NCBI RefSeq assembly: GCF_017313785.1
Contig: NZ_JAFLNL010000001.1
Span: 558,001-622,000 of the forward strand
From: Flagellimonas aurea
Lineage (GTDB): Bacteria > Bacteroidota > Bacteroidia > Flavobacteriales > Flavobacteriaceae
Direction of reading: 5' to 3'
Length of the DNA stretch: 64,000 nt
In this document: positions 8,791 to 17,081 of the stretch, piece after piece
Layout: each line of letters starts with the position of its first letter
Numbering within the stretch: the stretch's first letter is position 1
Position numbers and translations under genes: made by a program
Notes under the pieces: generated by a model
What the model saw: only the letters and a program-made list of their open reading frames with translations
What the model was told of the DNA's origin: nothing
Database searches by the model: none

Positions 8791-9330
8791 ATGAACCAAA
8801 ACAGGGCAGCCATACGCTACGCAAAAGCAACCTTGGATTTCGCAGTCGAAAGCAAAGCGGCCGATGCCGTTGAAAAAGACATGCGGGAGATAGCTGCGAC
8901 CATTTCCGAGAACGTGGAGCTTCAACATTTGTTGGAGAGCCCGATCATAAAGTCGGAAGTGAAAAAGAACAGTTTGTTGGAAATCTTCAAAGGAGCCAAC
9001 GAAATTACAAAGGGGCTTCTTCAAACCTTAATAAGTAACAAACGAATTGCCATGTTACAAGAAGTGGCCTATAAATACATCATCCTTCATGAAAAATTGA
9101 AGGGCGAAGAGGTAGCTTATGTAACCACCGCCGTTCCATTGACATCCGATTTGGAGAAGAAAATCTTGGATACGGTCAACAAGGCAACAGGAAACAAGGT
9201 AACACTTGAGAGCAAAATCGATGAGAGCATCATCGGGGGATTTGTACTTAGGGTGGGCGACACCCAATACGATGCCAGCATCGCGAACAAATTGAACGGA
9301 TTAAAAAGAGAATTTACAAATAGTCTATAA
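8791..9330 (+). CDS. atpH: F0F1 ATP synthase subunit delta
   Basis: The 179-residue protein has the OSCP/delta layout: an N-terminal helical bundle ([20 protein letters not shown]) and a C-terminal domain with the family signature [18 protein letters not shown]. It caps the alpha3beta3 hexamer and attaches it to the b stalk. Spacing is 5 bases from atpF and 2 bases to atpA, so translation is probably coupled. Confidence 0.95.
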   Translation: MNQNRAAIRYAKATLDFAVESKAADAVEKDMREIAATISENVELQHLLESPIIKSEVKKNSLLEIFKGANEITKGLLQTLISNKRIAMLQEVAYKYIILHEKLKGEEVAYVTTAVPLTSDLEKKILDTVNKATGNKVTLESKIDESIIGGFVLRVGDTQYDASIANKLNGLKREFTNSL

Positions 9331-9332
9331 AA

Positions 9333-10913
9333 ATGGCAGGAGTAAAAGCCGCTGAGGTATCAGCAATTTTGAAAAAACAGTTATCAGGTTTCGAGGCATC
9401 CGCTTCTTTGGATGAAGTAGGCACCGTATTACAGGTTGGTGATGGAATTGCCCGTGTATATGGACTTGCCAATGTACAATACGGCGAGTTGGTGGAGTTT
9501 GATGGTGGAATGCAGGGAATCGTTTTGAACCTCGAAGAGGACAACGTAGGTGTGGTACTGCTCGGGCCGACCAAAGAGATTACGGAAGGCACTACGGTAA
9601 AAAGAACTGAGCGTATTGCATCCATTAACGTTGGTGAAGGAATTGTTGGCCGTGTAATCGATACCTTGGGAAACCCTATCGATGGTAAAGGCCCGATTGC
9701 TGGCGAGACTTACGAAATGCCCTTGGAACGTAAAGCTCCAGGTGTAATTTTTAGACAGCCCGTGAACGAGCCGTTGCAAACAGGTATCAAGGCAATCGAC
9801 GCCATGATTCCCGTTGGACGTGGACAAAGGGAGTTGGTGATCGGGGATAAGCAAACAGGTAAAACAACCGTTTGTATCGATACCATCCTGAACCAAAAAG
9901 AATTTTACGATGCGGGTGAACCGGTGTATTGTATCTATGTTGCCATAGGTCAGAAAGCATCAACGGTTGCCGCCATTGCCAAGACTTTGGAAGAGAAAGG
10001 TGCTTTGGCCTATACCACTATAGTTGCCGCTAACGCTTCCGACCCTGCTCCAATGCAGGTATATGCTCCCTTTGCCGGCGCGGCAATCGGCGAGTACTTT
10101 AGGGATACAGGGCGTCCAGCCTTGATCATCTATGATGACCTGTCAAAGCAGGCAGTAGCATATCGTGAGGTATCCCTTCTTTTGAGAAGGCCCCCAGGAC
10201 GTGAAGCATACCCTGGTGACGTTTTCTTCTTGCACTCCAGATTATTGGAGCGCGCTGCAAAAGTGATTGCAGATGACGAAATTGCGAAGACCATGAACGA
10301 TCTTCCGGAATCCTTGAAGCCTATCGTAAAAGGAGGTGGATCGTTGACAGCACTTCCAATTATCGAGACGCAGGCAGGTGATGTTTCCGCGTATATCCCC
10401 ACCAACGTAATCTCGATTACCGATGGTCAGATATTCTTGGAGCAAGACTTGTTCAACCAAGGTGTTCGTCCTGCGATCAACGTTGGTATCTCCGTATCCC
10501 GTGTGGGTGGTTCTGCGCAGATTAAATCCATGAAGAAAGTGGCAGGTACCTTGAAGCTTGACCAGGCCCAGTTCCGTGAATTGGAAGCTTTCGCCAAGTT
10601 CGGTTCCGATTTGGATGCGGCTACCTTGAATGTTATCGAAAAAGGACGTAGAAACGTAGAGATTTTGAAACAAGGTCAGAACGATCCATTTACCGTGGAA
10701 GACCAGGTGGCCATCATCTTTGCTGGTTCCAAGAACTTGTTGAGAGATGTTCCTGTGGACAAGGTAAAAGAGTTTGAAAAAGATTACTTGGAGTTCTTGA
10801 ACGCTAAGCATAGAGATGTGTTGGATACCCTTAAATCCGGTAAATTAACCGACGAGGTTACCGATACATTAACAGCGGTTTGTAAAGACCTTTCAAGCAA
10901 GTATAAAAATTAG
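9333..10913 (+). CDS. atpA: F0F1 ATP synthase subunit alpha
   Basis: The 526-residue product carries Walker A GDKQTGKT (residues 171-178), the segment [20 protein letters not shown] and the alpha/beta signature ([17 protein letters not shown]). Alpha subunits bind nucleotide non-catalytically and form the hexamer with beta. The catalytic beta gene (atpD) is not in this window; in Bacteroidetes it usually lies elsewhere with atpC. Confidence 0.97.
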   Translation: MAGVKAAEVSAILKKQLSGFEASASLDEVGTVLQVGDGIARVYGLANVQYGELVEFDGGMQGIVLNLEEDNVGVVLLGPTKEITEGTTVKRTERIASINVGEGIVGRVIDTLGNPIDGKGPIAGETYEMPLERKAPGVIFRQPVNEPLQTGIKAIDAMIPVGRGQRELVIGDKQTGKTTVCIDTILNQKEFYDAGEPVYCIYVAIGQKASTVAAIAKTLEEKGALAYTTIVAANASDPAPMQVYAPFAGAAIGEYFRDTGRPALIIYDDLSKQAVAYREVSLLLRRPPGREAYPGDVFFLHSRLLERAAKVIADDEIAKTMNDLPESLKPIVKGGGSLTALPIIETQAGDVSAYIPTNVISITDGQIFLEQDLFNQGVRPAINVGISVSRVGGSAQIKSMKKVAGTLKLDQAQFRELEAFAKFGSDLDAATLNVIEKGRRNVEILKQGQNDPFTVEDQVAIIFAGSKNLLRDVPVDKVKEFEKDYLEFLNAKHRDVLDTLKSGKLTDEVTDTLTAVCKDLSSKYKN

Positions 10914-10932
10914 TCCAAAGTATTCAGTAGTC

Positions 10933-10983
10933 AGTATTGAGTCGGTAAAAGTGCTCAATACTCAATACTAGAATCTCAATACT
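10933..10983. repeat. Cluster of CTCAATACT motifs between atpA and atpG
   Basis: AGTATTGAG (10933-10941) is followed by three copies of its reverse complement CTCAATACT at 10954-10962, 10961-10969 and 10975-10983. The first copy can pair with any of the others to form alternative stem-loops. The cluster lies inside the operon, so it is transcribed between alpha and gamma. Confidence 0.6.
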
Positions 10984-10993
10984 AAACAATAGT

Positions 10994-11854
10994 ATGGCAA
11001 ATCTAAAGGAAATACGTAACAGGATATCATCCATCTCATCAACGATGCAGATAACCAGCGCCATGAAAATGGTGTCTGCTGCCAAGTTGAAGAAGGCTCA
11101 GGATGCTATTACGGCGATGCGTCCGTATTCCGATAAGCTGACCGAGCTCTTGCAAGGGCTAAGCGCCAGTTTGGAAGGAGACGGTGGAAGCGAGTATGCC
11201 GACAAGAGGCCCGTAAACAAGGTTTTGGTGGTTGCCATTACCTCGAACAGGGGGCTTTGCGGTGGATTCAATTCGAATATCATCAAGCAGAGCAACAATC
11301 TGGTATCTAACAAGTACCCGGGCAAACAAGTCGATTTCTACACCATTGGTAAAAAAGGTCATGACATCCTTAGAAAAAGGCATACCATTTTGGGCGACCA
11401 GAGCCGTGTATACGATGATTTGACCTTCGAGAATGTTGCCGAGATCGCAGAACTTTTGATGCGTTTGTTCACCAAAGGAGACTACGACAAAATCGAATTG
11501 GTGTACAACAAGTTCAAGAACGCTGCCACCCAGATTGTGATGACAGAACAGTTCCTGCCCATTGTTGGTGCGGAAGGTGATGAGGCTATTGCAGCGGATT
11601 ACATTTTTGAGCCATCCAAAGTGGAAATCGTGAAAGAATTGATTCCTAAATCCTTGAAAACACAATTGTTCAAGGCCATCAGGGATTCTTTTGCCAGTGA
11701 GCACGGTGCCCGTATGACCGCCATGCACAAAGCAACCGACAATGCCGCTGAGCTTAGAAACGAACTGAAGTTGACCTACAACAAGGCACGTCAGGCTGCG
11801 ATTACCAACGAAATCTTGGAAATTGTTGGCGGTGCAGAGGCGTTGAACAATTAA
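10994..11854 (+). CDS. atpG: F0F1 ATP synthase subunit gamma
   Basis: The 286-residue central-stalk subunit has the N-terminal helix MANLKEIRNRISSISSTMQI (TSAMKMVSAAK follows), the Rossmann-like middle with TSNRGLCGGFN, and the C-terminal helix ending in TNEILEIVGGAEALNN. It rotates within alpha3beta3. It is the last gene of the operon, and a terminator lies 75 bases further on. A degenerate second copy of its last seven codons follows at 11886-11905. Confidence 0.96.
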   Translation: MANLKEIRNRISSISSTMQITSAMKMVSAAKLKKAQDAITAMRPYSDKLTELLQGLSASLEGDGGSEYADKRPVNKVLVVAITSNRGLCGGFNSNIIKQSNNLVSNKYPGKQVDFYTIGKKGHDILRKRHTILGDQSRVYDDLTFENVAEIAELLMRLFTKGDYDKIELVYNKFKNAATQIVMTEQFLPIVGAEGDEAIAADYIFEPSKVEIVKELIPKSLKTQLFKAIRDSFASEHGARMTAMHKATDNAAELRNELKLTYNKARQAAITNEILEIVGGAEALNN

Positions 11855-11885
11855 GCCGAACCAAAGTGAGGCTAAATTTTCAATG

Positions 11886-11905
11886 GCAGAAACGTTGAAC
11901 AATTA
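11886..11905 (+). repeat. Duplicated 3' end of atpG
   Basis: This 20-base segment matches the end of atpG (11834-11853) at 18 of 20 positions. It would read ATG-Ala-Glu-Thr-Leu-Asn-Asn-stop against the true end Gly-Ala-Glu-Ala-Leu-Asn-Asn-stop. It lies between atpG and the terminator and looks like a duplication scar. Confidence 0.6.
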
Positions 11906-11928
11906 GAAATACAATATTTCATATAATG

Positions 11929-11960
11929 AAAGGCCACCCATTCGGTGGCCTTTTTGTTTT
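11929..11960 (+). terminator. Rho-independent terminator of the atp operon, left copy of a 32-bp direct repeat
   Basis: GGCCACC (11932-11938) pairs with GGTGGCC (11944-11950) around loop CATTC, with flanking A-T pairs and a T-rich tail to 11960. The entire 32 bases recur exactly at 14620-14651. Confidence 0.85.
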
Positions 11961-12427
11961 GAGCTTTTTGGCCCATTTTTCATGGATTCACCCATCAATC
12001 ATGGAAAACCCCCAGTTTTTTTAAGGTTTTTGTCCAGTCCATAGTCAAAAAAAGTTGTTAGTTTAGTGGGAACACTACCCCTTACTTGTACAGCGTAGCA
12101 AAATATAGTTTAAAACCAAAGAGAGTTTACAGTCTAGAAAAGTTCCTAAAAAAAAGTTCTTTAGAGACGCTTCTACTGGAAAACTGGATGCCTATAAAAT
12201 AATGAAGTATTTTGATGAATTCGTTGTGTTTTTTCTTGTGGACAACGAGTTTCTCAAGGTCAAAGTCCATACATCTTTGTCTGAATGAAAATCATAATAC
12301 TATTTTGTCAAGTACTTTGTACATGGGCTATGGGCTTTATGTTCGGTAGCACAAATATCCGTAGCCCTTTCTTTCGGTCCAAATCCAACTCAAGACGAGC
12401 TCTTTAATAAATGAGATTTTTTTAATT
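11961..12427. other. 467-base stretch without a convincing gene
   Basis: No open frame of useful length and no recognised RNA was seen. The sequence is AT-rich, begins just after the first terminator repeat and probably holds the promoter of the lipoprotein at 12428. No perfect TAnnTTTG with good spacing was found. Confidence 0.5.
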
Positions 12428-13777
12428 ATGAGACTTAAATTACCAACAAAGATTTTGATTCTATTTTTTTCTATTATGCTAGCAAGTTGCGATAGGGAAG
12501 AACATATTATTGATGAATCAGTATTTGAACCGACACAAGAAATTACTTCCGACAGGGAATCAATAAAATTTTCTGAACTGCCACCTTATGTCCAATCACA
12601 AATTATGGACACAGAAATTTTATTGAAGAAATCCACCACTGGAAACAAGACCGAAAAACCTTTTGGTGAGATTATCCGAACAAAAGTGAATGTGTTAAAA
12701 ACAAAAGAAAAGGCCACTTCTTACACCTTGGTTATGGAACGGACTGACCAAGAGCGTCTTTATTATGATAATATGGTATTGGTAAAGGATAGTTTGGGAG
12801 GTATCCAAAAACATATTTTACGGTATGAACCTGAAGAAGACTGGTTTTTAGAACGAATGTCGGGCAAATCGGGTTATGATAGTTTTACCGGGAAGGTTTC
12901 AGTTTACGATGAAAATGGGGGTATGATAACATCTACATTTTTAAAAGAGGGCAAGATAACAAAGGATCAAGCCAAAGGCGGGATGTCCAGTAAGCGGGTT
13001 TGTGAGGTGATAGACGTAATTTATGCCGGGGTGGAAATAGATGGTGTTTTTTATGCGGACGTCACCATAAAATATTCATGTTATGAAACAGGAACCGGAG
13101 GAGGAGGTCCTTCTGACCCTGGAGGAGGCCCGATTGACGGTGGGCAAACCGTTGAAGATGTGGCAGGGCCTACAACAGTTATAGAAGTTCATATATTCAA
13201 CAACCTTACTGGCAAGGCCAAGTGTGTGTATGATAAATTAGATGCTACAGGCAAAAAGTTTAGGGATGCCATACAAAAATTTGATGGGGAGTTTCCGGTG
13301 GCGCATTTGAAGTATTCAATGGATTATAATCTACCTAATACAACTAATGCCGTCACTAATAATGGTGGAACTAATATTATTGAAGTTAAGATCAATGGAA
13401 ATACGTTACCTTCTCGAACAGTTTTAGGTTTGGCACGAACTTTGACTCATGAAACAATACATGCTGAACTATACAGAAAGGTTAGATCAGTGGGAGGAAA
13501 TGTTTCTATAAATGATTTTCCAGGGATATATGATTATTATAGAAGATATGTAAAAAACTGGCAGCACGAACAAATGGCTGCCCATTATAGACAGACAATA
13601 GTTGATATTTTAAAGGAATTTGACAATAACCAACACTCCAATCAATTTTATAATGATCTTGCTTGGGAAGGGTTACAAGGAACAACCTCTTGGAATGAAT
13701 TGCCAGGAACGGAACAAACCCGTATAAAAAATGTGATTAGCAACTTTAAAAGCACAGGCAATAAAACATGCAACTGA
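12428..13777 (+). CDS. Lipoprotein with C-terminal HExxH metallopeptidase-like domain
   Basis: The 449-residue product has a lipoprotein signal with Cys21 (IMLASCDRE), so it should be exported and lipid-anchored. Residues 22-215 form a region I do not recognise. A Gly/Pro linker (TGGGGPSDPGGGPIDGG, about 224-240) leads to a C-terminal domain containing HETIH at 341-345. Further conserved-looking segments are FPGIYDYY and WQHEQMAAHYR. HExxH is the zinc-binding motif of many metallopeptidases; the third ligand cannot be assigned. A variable-looking C-terminal enzyme domain after a Gly-rich linker recalls polymorphic toxins or secreted effectors, but the role is inference. A secreted small protein follows directly, and an orphan copy of the domain lies further down. 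Confidence 0.75.
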   Translation: MRLKLPTKILILFFSIMLASCDREEHIIDESVFEPTQEITSDRESIKFSELPPYVQSQIMDTEILLKKSTTGNKTEKPFGEIIRTKVNVLKTKEKATSYTLVMERTDQERLYYDNMVLVKDSLGGIQKHILRYEPEEDWFLERMSGKSGYDSFTGKVSVYDENGGMITSTFLKEGKITKDQAKGGMSSKRVCEVIDVIYAGVEIDGVFYADVTIKYSCYETGTGGGGPSDPGGGPIDGGQTVEDVAGPTTVIEVHIFNNLTGKAKCVYDKLDATGKKFRDAIQKFDGEFPVAHLKYSMDYNLPNTTNAVTNNGGTNIIEVKINGNTLPSRTVLGLARTLTHETIHAELYRKVRSVGGNVSINDFPGIYDYYRRYVKNWQHEQMAAHYRQTIVDILKEFDNNQHSNQFYNDLAWEGLQGTTSWNELPGTEQTRIKNVISNFKSTGNKTCN

Positions 13778-13779
13778 AA

Positions 13780-14205
13780 ATGAAAAAGTTTTTAATTATT
13801 TTATTTATAGGATTTTCATATCCCTTTTTGTATTCACAAACCAAGGACATTGTTCATTTATCTTTTAATATAAATAAAGAAATAGGGTGTTCTGTTTCAA
13901 AAAAAGTAAATGATAATAAAAAAACACATTTTTATATTAATAAAGAACATTTTGAGTGGAATCCAAAAAGAGAATTGGAAGTAGTCCTGAACTCAAAATT
14001 GGATAACATAGATATCTTAAACATCTCATCCTTCCTAGAATTAGCAGAAACTAAAAGAAAAAGTCTGATAAAAGAAGGAGAAAAAGATAAAACAATTAAG
14101 ATATTATTCAATGATGAGGTGTTTGAAAAAATTTATCTATATGAAATAGATAAGCATGGAATGATTAAAAGGTATGATGTAGTATGGATTGAAGAGATTC
14201 AATAA
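13780..14205 (+). CDS. Small secreted protein of unknown function, possible partner or immunity protein
   Basis: From ATG 13780 the product is 141 residues with a signal peptide (MKKFLIILFIGFSYPFLYSQ) and a Lys/Glu-rich mature part of about 120 residues. An alternative ATG at 13768 overlaps the preceding gene; either way the start touches the end of the HExxH lipoprotein, implying a bicistronic transcript. Base composition is very AT-rich (16 G+C in bases 13801-13860). I recognise no domain. By position and export it could inhibit or chaperone the upstream protein; this is inference. Confidence 0.6.
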   Translation: MKKFLIILFIGFSYPFLYSQTKDIVHLSFNINKEIGCSVSKKVNDNKKTHFYINKEHFEWNPKRELEVVLNSKLDNIDILNISSFLELAETKRKSLIKEGEKDKTIKILFNDEVFEKIYLYEIDKHGMIKRYDVVWIEEIQ

Positions 14206-14220
14206 CATGAGTCCTCCTGC

Positions 14221-14592
14221 ATGGAATATACCAATCCTCCTGAAAACTATAATATTACAGTTGAATTTAGCAATACTCAATTAGCTAATATATCCGACTT
14301 AGGCGGTGCAGTTGCTTTTGCTCATGAAGTAATACATGCTGAAATTTACAGAAAAATGCTTTCAGCTGCTCAAAAAGGAGATTTAGATCCTGCAAATATG
14401 AGCCCTCAGGAGCAAGTTAATTATATTAACAATTTAAGAAATGATTTCCCTGGGTTATACGACTATTATTATGATAGATATAAACCTACATGGAATCACA
14501 ATATGATGGCTCAACATTATAGGTCAGCGATAGCTGTAGATACCCCAAAAATTAGGGCAGGTTTTCTACAAAACATACAATCAAATAAATAG
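14221..14592 (+). CDS. Orphan HExxH domain, paralogous to the C-terminus of the upstream lipoprotein; possibly a pseudogene
   Basis: The 123 residues align with the last domain of the 12428 gene. AHEVIHAEIYRKM matches THETIHAELYRKV, DFPGLYDYYYDRY matches DFPGIYDYYRRY, and WNHNMMAQHYR matches WQHEQMAAHYR. HEVIH is at residues 35-39. There is no signal peptide, and the protein begins where the conserved domain begins, so export is unlikely as it stands. It is in the same frame as the preceding small gene, separated by one stop and five codons. It is either a displaced 3' fragment or a silent alternative tip; both readings fit a rearranging locus. Confidence 0.55.
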   Translation: MEYTNPPENYNITVEFSNTQLANISDLGGAVAFAHEVIHAEIYRKMLSAAQKGDLDPANMSPQEQVNYINNLRNDFPGLYDYYYDRYKPTWNHNMMAQHYRSAIAVDTPKIRAGFLQNIQSNK

Positions 14593-14619
14593 AGTTAAAA
14601 TAACCATTCATTAATTTTA

Positions 14620-14651
14620 AAAGGCCACCCATTCGGTGGCCTTTTTGTTTT
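14620..14651 (+). terminator. Terminator, right copy of the 32-bp direct repeat
   Basis: Identical over 32 bases to 11929-11960, including the GGCCACC/GGTGGCC stem and T tail. It ends the HExxH island and lies 85 bases before the flippase gene. Confidence 0.85.
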
Positions 14652-14735
14652 TCTTAAGGTAATAAGGTTTAGGTAATAATGGCTTTTGCGTAACTTGTAG
14701 CCACCTAATCAAGGTTTTTAAAGAAGCAACACCTA

Positions 14736-16205
14736 TTGAATCCATTAAAAAGGCTTTTTAAACAGACATTTATCTATGGTTTGGCCACGGTAATGCCAAG
14801 GGTCATTTCTTTCTTCCTACTTCCGCTGTACACCGCAGTTTTCGAGAATGCATCAGGATATGGGCAGTACACCAATATATATGCATGGATTGCCATTTTT
14901 AATGTGTTCTTGGCCTATGGAATGGAAACGGCCTTTTTTCGTTTCTATCACAAAAGCAAGGACAAGGCAAAAGTAATTTCAACATCGCTGATATCCTTAT
15001 TGGGTTCTTCTTTGTTATTTTTGATTTTGGCCCTTTCCCTAAAAGAATGGCTTTCAGGTGTTACCAACATCAATGCCGATTACCTCAAGTTTACCACCTA
15101 TATTTTGGTGCTGGATGCCGTGGTGATTATCCCGTTTGCATTGCTCAGGGCCAATGAGAAACCTCTGCGTTATGCCGTGTTAAAGACCATTAATGTGGCC
15201 ATAAACTTGGCTTTTAATGTATTTTTCCTGCTTGTACTGCCACAGATGGTGAAAGAGTCAGGTTCAGGCTTCATGGCATCTATTTATAAGCCCAATTGGG
15301 AAATCCATTACGTTTTGATATCGAACGTTATTGCCAGCGGAGTAACATTATTGATTTTGCTTCCCACTTATATCAAGGCGTCCTATAAATTCGACCTTGA
15401 TATTTGGAAACAAATGATGAAATATGCAGGTCCCATCCTTGTGGCAGGAATAGCTTTTACCATAAACGAGGTATTGGATAAGATTTTGCTTACCGAACTA
15501 CTCCCATCAGACATTGCAGAGAGCGAAGTGGGGAAATACGGAGCCTGCTATAAATTGGCACTCTTTATGACACTGTTTGGAACCGCTTTCCGCATGGGAG
15601 TGGAACCATTTTTCTTTAGTCATGCCAAAAGTGAGAAGCCCCAAAAAACATACGCACAGATTACCAATTACTTTGTAATTCTAGGTAGCATCATTCTTTT
15701 GGGGGTTATCGTTTTTATCGATGTCTTGGGAAAATTGCTTCTCAACAACCCTGTGTACTGGGAAGCCTTGGATGTGGTTCCCATTATACTTTTGGCAAGT
15801 TTCTGTTTAGGTATTTACCACAATCTGTCCGTATGGTACAAGGTAACGGACCGAACCAAGTTTGGGGCGTATATTTCATCCGTAGGGGCCATCATCACCT
15901 TGGTCATCAACATCACTTTGATTCCAAAAATGGGATATATGGCATCTGCATTAGCCACTTTGGCGGCCTACGCAAGTATGATGCTGCTATCCTATCACTA
16001 TGGAAAAAAATACTATCCCATACCGTACAATATGCGGAAAATTGTATTCTACATGTCCGTATCGCTCGTATTTTCAATACTTTCGTTCTATGTTTTTAAT
16101 AGAAATTTAATAGCCGGCAGCCTACTGTTTTTGTTATTTTTGGGGCTAGTGTACAAGATGGAAGCAGATAAACTAAGAAGCATTTTTATAAAACGTGAAG
16201 ATTAA
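14736..16205 (+). CDS. Polysaccharide/lipid-linked oligosaccharide flippase (MATE/Wzx-like)
   Basis: The 489-residue protein has about 14 predicted transmembrane helices with the N-terminal pattern [20 protein letters not shown] typical of Wzx/MurJ-type exporters. It should move a lipid-linked sugar across the inner membrane, but the substrate is not evident. TTG 14736 is the start: it gives a normal basic N-terminus ([10 protein letters not shown]), and no ATG is available upstream. The 3' end overlaps the dUTPase by 11 bases. Flavobacteriaceae genomes carry this gene before dut and a sugar nucleotidyltransferase. Confidence 0.85.
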   Translation: MNPLKRLFKQTFIYGLATVMPRVISFFLLPLYTAVFENASGYGQYTNIYAWIAIFNVFLAYGMETAFFRFYHKSKDKAKVISTSLISLLGSSLLFLILALSLKEWLSGVTNINADYLKFTTYILVLDAVVIIPFALLRANEKPLRYAVLKTINVAINLAFNVFFLLVLPQMVKESGSGFMASIYKPNWEIHYVLISNVIASGVTLLILLPTYIKASYKFDLDIWKQMMKYAGPILVAGIAFTINEVLDKILLTELLPSDIAESEVGKYGACYKLALFMTLFGTAFRMGVEPFFFSHAKSEKPQKTYAQITNYFVILGSIILLGVIVFIDVLGKLLLNNPVYWEALDVVPIILLASFCLGIYHNLSVWYKVTDRTKFGAYISSVGAIITLVINITLIPKMGYMASALATLAAYASMMLLSYHYGKKYYPIPYNMRKIVFYMSVSLVFSILSFYVFNRNLIAGSLLFLLFLGLVYKMEADKLRSIFIKRED

Positions 16206-16629
16206 GATCATTAACAAATCGGGCCACAAGCTGCCACATTACGAAACCCTTGCTTCGGCGGGAATGGATTTAAGGGCGGATTTGAAGGCCCCCATTACAT
16301 TGAAACCATTGGAACGGACAATTGTGCCAACAGGATTGTTTATGGAGCTTCCTGTGGGTTACGAAGCACAAGTGCGTCCTAGAAGCGGATTAGCAGCAAA
16401 AAAAGGGATAACAGTACTCAATGCTCCCGGCACCATCGATGCCGATTATCGTGGAAACGTTGGCGTTATCTTGGTCAACCTTTCCAATGAGGATTTCACT
16501 GTTGAAAACGGCGAACGCATTGCCCAAATGGTCATAGCAAAGCATGAGCGTGCGGAATGGGAAGAAGTGGAATCGCTCTCGGATACCGATAGGGGCGAAG
16601 GCGGATTCGGAAGTACTGGAACCAAGTAA
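16195..16629 (+). CDS. dut: Deoxyuridine 5'-triphosphate nucleotidohydrolase (dUTPase)
   Basis: The enzyme hydrolyses dUTP to dUMP, keeping uracil out of DNA and feeding dTMP synthesis. The 144 residues show the five trimeric dUTPase motifs: [42 protein letters not shown] and the C-terminal GEGGFGSTG that closes over the substrate. GTG 16195 is the start and overlaps the flippase end, so the two are translationally coupled. Confidence 0.95.
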   Translation: MKIKIINKSGHKLPHYETLASAGMDLRADLKAPITLKPLERTIVPTGLFMELPVGYEAQVRPRSGLAAKKGITVLNAPGTIDADYRGNVGVILVNLSNEDFTVENGERIAQMVIAKHERAEWEEVESLSDTDRGEGGFGSTGTK

Positions 16630-16630
16630 A

Positions 16631-16664
16631 ATTCCTGCGAAGGCAGGAATCCTTTAGGGAAAGG
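16631..16664. repeat. Double hairpin left of the GIY-YIG gene
   Basis: ATTCCTGC (16631-16638) and GCAGGAAT (16643-16650) form a perfect 8-bp stem with loop GAAG. A second small stem CCTTT/AAAGG (16651-16664) follows directly. The core CCTGCGAAGGCAGG occurs as its reverse complement at 17058-17071, on the other side of the GIY-YIG gene. Confidence 0.75.
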
Positions 16665-16691
16665 ATGTGAACGTAACAAAACATTGAAATC

Positions 16692-17003
16692 ATGAGGTTT
16701 TGGAATGTTTATATAATGAGCAACAAACCAAACGGGGTACTTTATATAGGAGTTACCGACAATCTTGATGAAAGAGTAAAAGAGCATAAATTAAAAGTTT
16801 ATCCGCAATCTTTCACGGCTAAGTACAATTGTGACAAGTTGGTCTATTTTGAGAAGTTTGAAAATGGAGAAGAGGCTGTAAAGAAAGAGAAACAAATGAA
16901 AAAATGGAAAAGAGACTGGAAAATCGGATTAATAGAAGATTTTAATCCCAATTGGGTTGATATCAGTCTAAACTGGAAATTGAATTACAATAACTTAAGA
17001 TGA
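16692..17003 (+). CDS. Small single-domain GIY-YIG endonuclease
   Basis: The 103 residues match the small UPF0213/YhbQ-like GIY-YIG family: VYIMSN at residues 6-11, LYIGVT at 17-22 (the GIY-YIG motif), an Arg in the DERVKEH segment, YFEKFENGEEAVKKEKQMKKW and a terminal NPNWVDIS. GIY-YIG domains make single-strand or double-strand cuts in DNA. Such genes are often orphans. This one lies alone between dut and the nucleotidyltransferase, bracketed by inverted hairpins (16631-16664 and 17055-17074), so it may be a small cassette. Function in the cell is not known. Confidence 0.85.
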   Translation: MRFWNVYIMSNKPNGVLYIGVTDNLDERVKEHKLKVYPQSFTAKYNCDKLVYFEKFENGEEAVKKEKQMKKWKRDWKIGLIEDFNPNWVDISLNWKLNYNNLR

Positions 17004-17054
17004 AACTTGTTGAATCAAGTCGATAATAAACAATGTTTAACACATAAAATAAAG

Positions 17055-17074
17055 ACACCTGCCTTCGCAGGTGT
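17055..17074. repeat. Hairpin right of the GIY-YIG gene, inverted copy
   Basis: ACACCTGC (17055-17062) and GCAGGTGT (17067-17074) form a perfect 8-bp stem around loop CTTC, the reverse complement of the left hairpin's GAAG loop. The outer stem bases differ from the left copy on both sides, so pairing is preserved. It ends 8 bases before the next start codon. Confidence 0.75.
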
Positions 17075-17081
17075 GTGACAT

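Noticed and set aside
17055..17074. Terminator after the GIY-YIG gene
   Set aside because: The stem is followed by GTGACATATG rather than a T tract, and it mirrors the left hairpin, so a repeat element is the better reading.
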